DNA from: Tissierella creatinini
Lineage (GTDB): Bacteria > Bacillota > Clostridia > Tissierellales > Tissierellaceae
Length of the DNA: 64,000 nt
NCBI GenBank assembly: GCA_005046945.1
Contig: SUSS01000003.1
Location: forward strand, 85,415-149,414
Reading direction: 5' to 3'
Below, piece after piece: positions 63,411 through 64,000 of the stretch (the stretch's first letter is position 1; every line of letters begins with the position of its first letter). The position numbers and the translations under genes are program-made. The notes under the pieces were generated by a model. That model did no database searches. It had not been told where the DNA came from and was given only the letters and a program-made list of their open reading frames with translations.

Positions 63411-63460
63411 AAAAGAAAAGAGATGTCACTACATCTGTTATATGATGTGGCATCTCTTTC
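63411..63460 (-). terminator. terminator of the GIY-YIG-like gene
   Basis: AAAGAGATG...GATGT pairs with ACATC...CATCTCTTT in a long imperfect hairpin, followed by TTCTTTTGC on the minus strand. Confidence 0.75.
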
Positions 63461-63522
63461 ATACTGTTAGCATTGATTTTGGAATACCTTGACTATTTCC
63501 TTTTTAGAGTTACCTTTCTTAT

Positions 63523-63867
63523 CTAAAATAACTCTATACCTTCTTTAGATAATCTATCTTCCCATATAAGTTTTAATATATTTAGGTCATCGCTATAATC
63601 AGTCTTACTTTCATCTTCATCGTAGTTAAGCTCTTCTAGTATCTCAATAGTAAAACCCGATTCTCCATGTTCTTTCCATTGTTTTTGTAATTCTTTATTA
63701 GGGTGACTTCCTAGGTTTAACTTGAACTTTGTGCTATTTATGCTAGCCTTTAAGTCCCCAGTTCCTTCTATATAAGATTTATTATCATTGATAACTTTGA
63801 TAATAAAAACACCCATATCCGGCTTCATAGTCTTATACAATTCTTTCAATTCCTTTTTTCTATTCAT
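63523..63867 (-). CDS. small GIY-YIG-like protein
   Basis: 114 residues resembling a degenerate GIY-YIG family: GVFIIKVINDNKSYIEGTGDLK, then FKLNLGSHPNKELQKQWKEHG and FTIEILEEL. The GIY and YIG tripeptides are not intact (GVF, YIE), so nuclease activity is doubtful. RBS GAGGAATTATT. It is the last gene before the group II intron fragment. Confidence 0.65.
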   Translation of the reverse strand: MNRKKELKELYKTMKPDMGVFIIKVINDNKSYIEGTGDLKASINSTKFKLNLGSHPNKELQKQWKEHGESGFTIEILEELNYDEDESKTDYSDDLNILKLIWEDRLSKEGIELF

Positions 63868-63946
63868 AATAATTCCTCATTTCATTAGGTTTCATTAAAA
63901 ATCCCCTATCCACTCTTGAATTCACTTTAAGTGATTTATCTATTAT

Positions 63947-64000
63947 GTAGAGTAGGGGAATGAAAACATTTCATTCCCCCCTGCATCAAACCGTGCATGC
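63947..64000 (-). mobile_element. group II intron, 3' end (domain V arm and domain VI)
   Basis: On the minus strand the window begins GCATGCACGGTTT, the 3' arm of a domain V hairpin, then GATGCAGGGG and a domain VI-like stem GGGGAATGAA/TTCATTCCCC, then CTACTCTAC with an A seven bases from the end as a candidate branch point. The likely 3' splice site is at 63946/63947. The rest of the intron, including any reverse-transcriptase gene, lies beyond the right edge. Confidence 0.65.

Overview
The window is low-GC Firmicute DNA, most likely from an anaerobic, amino-acid-fermenting, spore-forming member of the Clostridia (Tissierellales-like; the lineage is inferred). The signs are AT-rich codon use, strong AGGAGG-type ribosome sites, T-box leaders, a glmS ribozyme, rubrerythrin with PerR, indolepyruvate:ferredoxin oxidoreductase, a CwlD-type amidase and a UGA-encoded selenoprotein. 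Most genes lie on the minus strand. I see no rRNA, tRNA, CRISPR array or intact transposase.

Layout. 1-7.7 kb: guanine deaminase (cut by the window edge), glycerol kinase, a secreted CAP protein, Nudix hydrolase, patatin, MscL, dCMP deaminase, RNase H and PgpA. 7.7-11.3 kb: a probable extracytosolic flavin locus with a duplicated lipoprotein, the flavin transferase ApbE, an unknown membrane protein and a sortase. 11.4-17.2 kb: half of an AI-2E-type permease, aroE, glmS with its ribozyme, apt and a divergent MurE-like ligase. 17.3-20.2 kb: DUF5317, a membrane HD-GYP protein, an unannotated 25-residue peptide gene enclosed by an inverted repeat, and a conserved hypothetical. 20.3-25.3 kb: lacI-glgP-malQ for alpha-glucan use. 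25.4-30.4 kb: a T-box-controlled branched-chain amino-acid ABC transporter. 30.5-36 kb: an M29 aminopeptidase with an overlapping leader ORF, a YdjGHI-like membrane-stress operon and a membrane J-domain protein. 36-40.2 kb: a T-box-controlled orphan TrpX-like binding protein and a polar amino-acid ABC transporter.

40.2-47.7 kb: mnmA, a PadR/DUF5714 pair, a NYN RNase-like protein, perR-rubrerythrin, a folate operon (folE-folB-folK-HD protein) and a selenocysteine peroxiredoxin. perR and the peroxiredoxin share a 15-bp PerR-like operator. 47.9-56.4 kb: PIN-PhoH ATPase, amidase, M20 amidohydrolase, T-box-controlled acyl-CoA ligase, iorBA and a cupin. 56.6-63.9 kb: a stand-alone UvrC-like GIY-YIG nuclease; nitroreductase, metallochaperone, P1B-ATPase and RIC-like protein under two CRP/FNR-type sites; a K+/H+ antiporter; an alpha/alpha-toroid protein and a small GIY-YIG-like protein. 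The right edge holds the 3' end of a group II intron.

How it fits together. The cell appears to live on peptides and amino acids. Peptidases and three amino-acid uptake systems feed oxidative 2-oxoacid cleavage (IorAB) and acyl-CoA handling, and uncharged tRNA controls several of these genes. Peroxide defence is a PerR regulon with rubrerythrin and a selenoprotein peroxiredoxin. Copies of a palindromic repeat about 130 bp long lie between genes across the window and look like relics of a non-autonomous mobile element.
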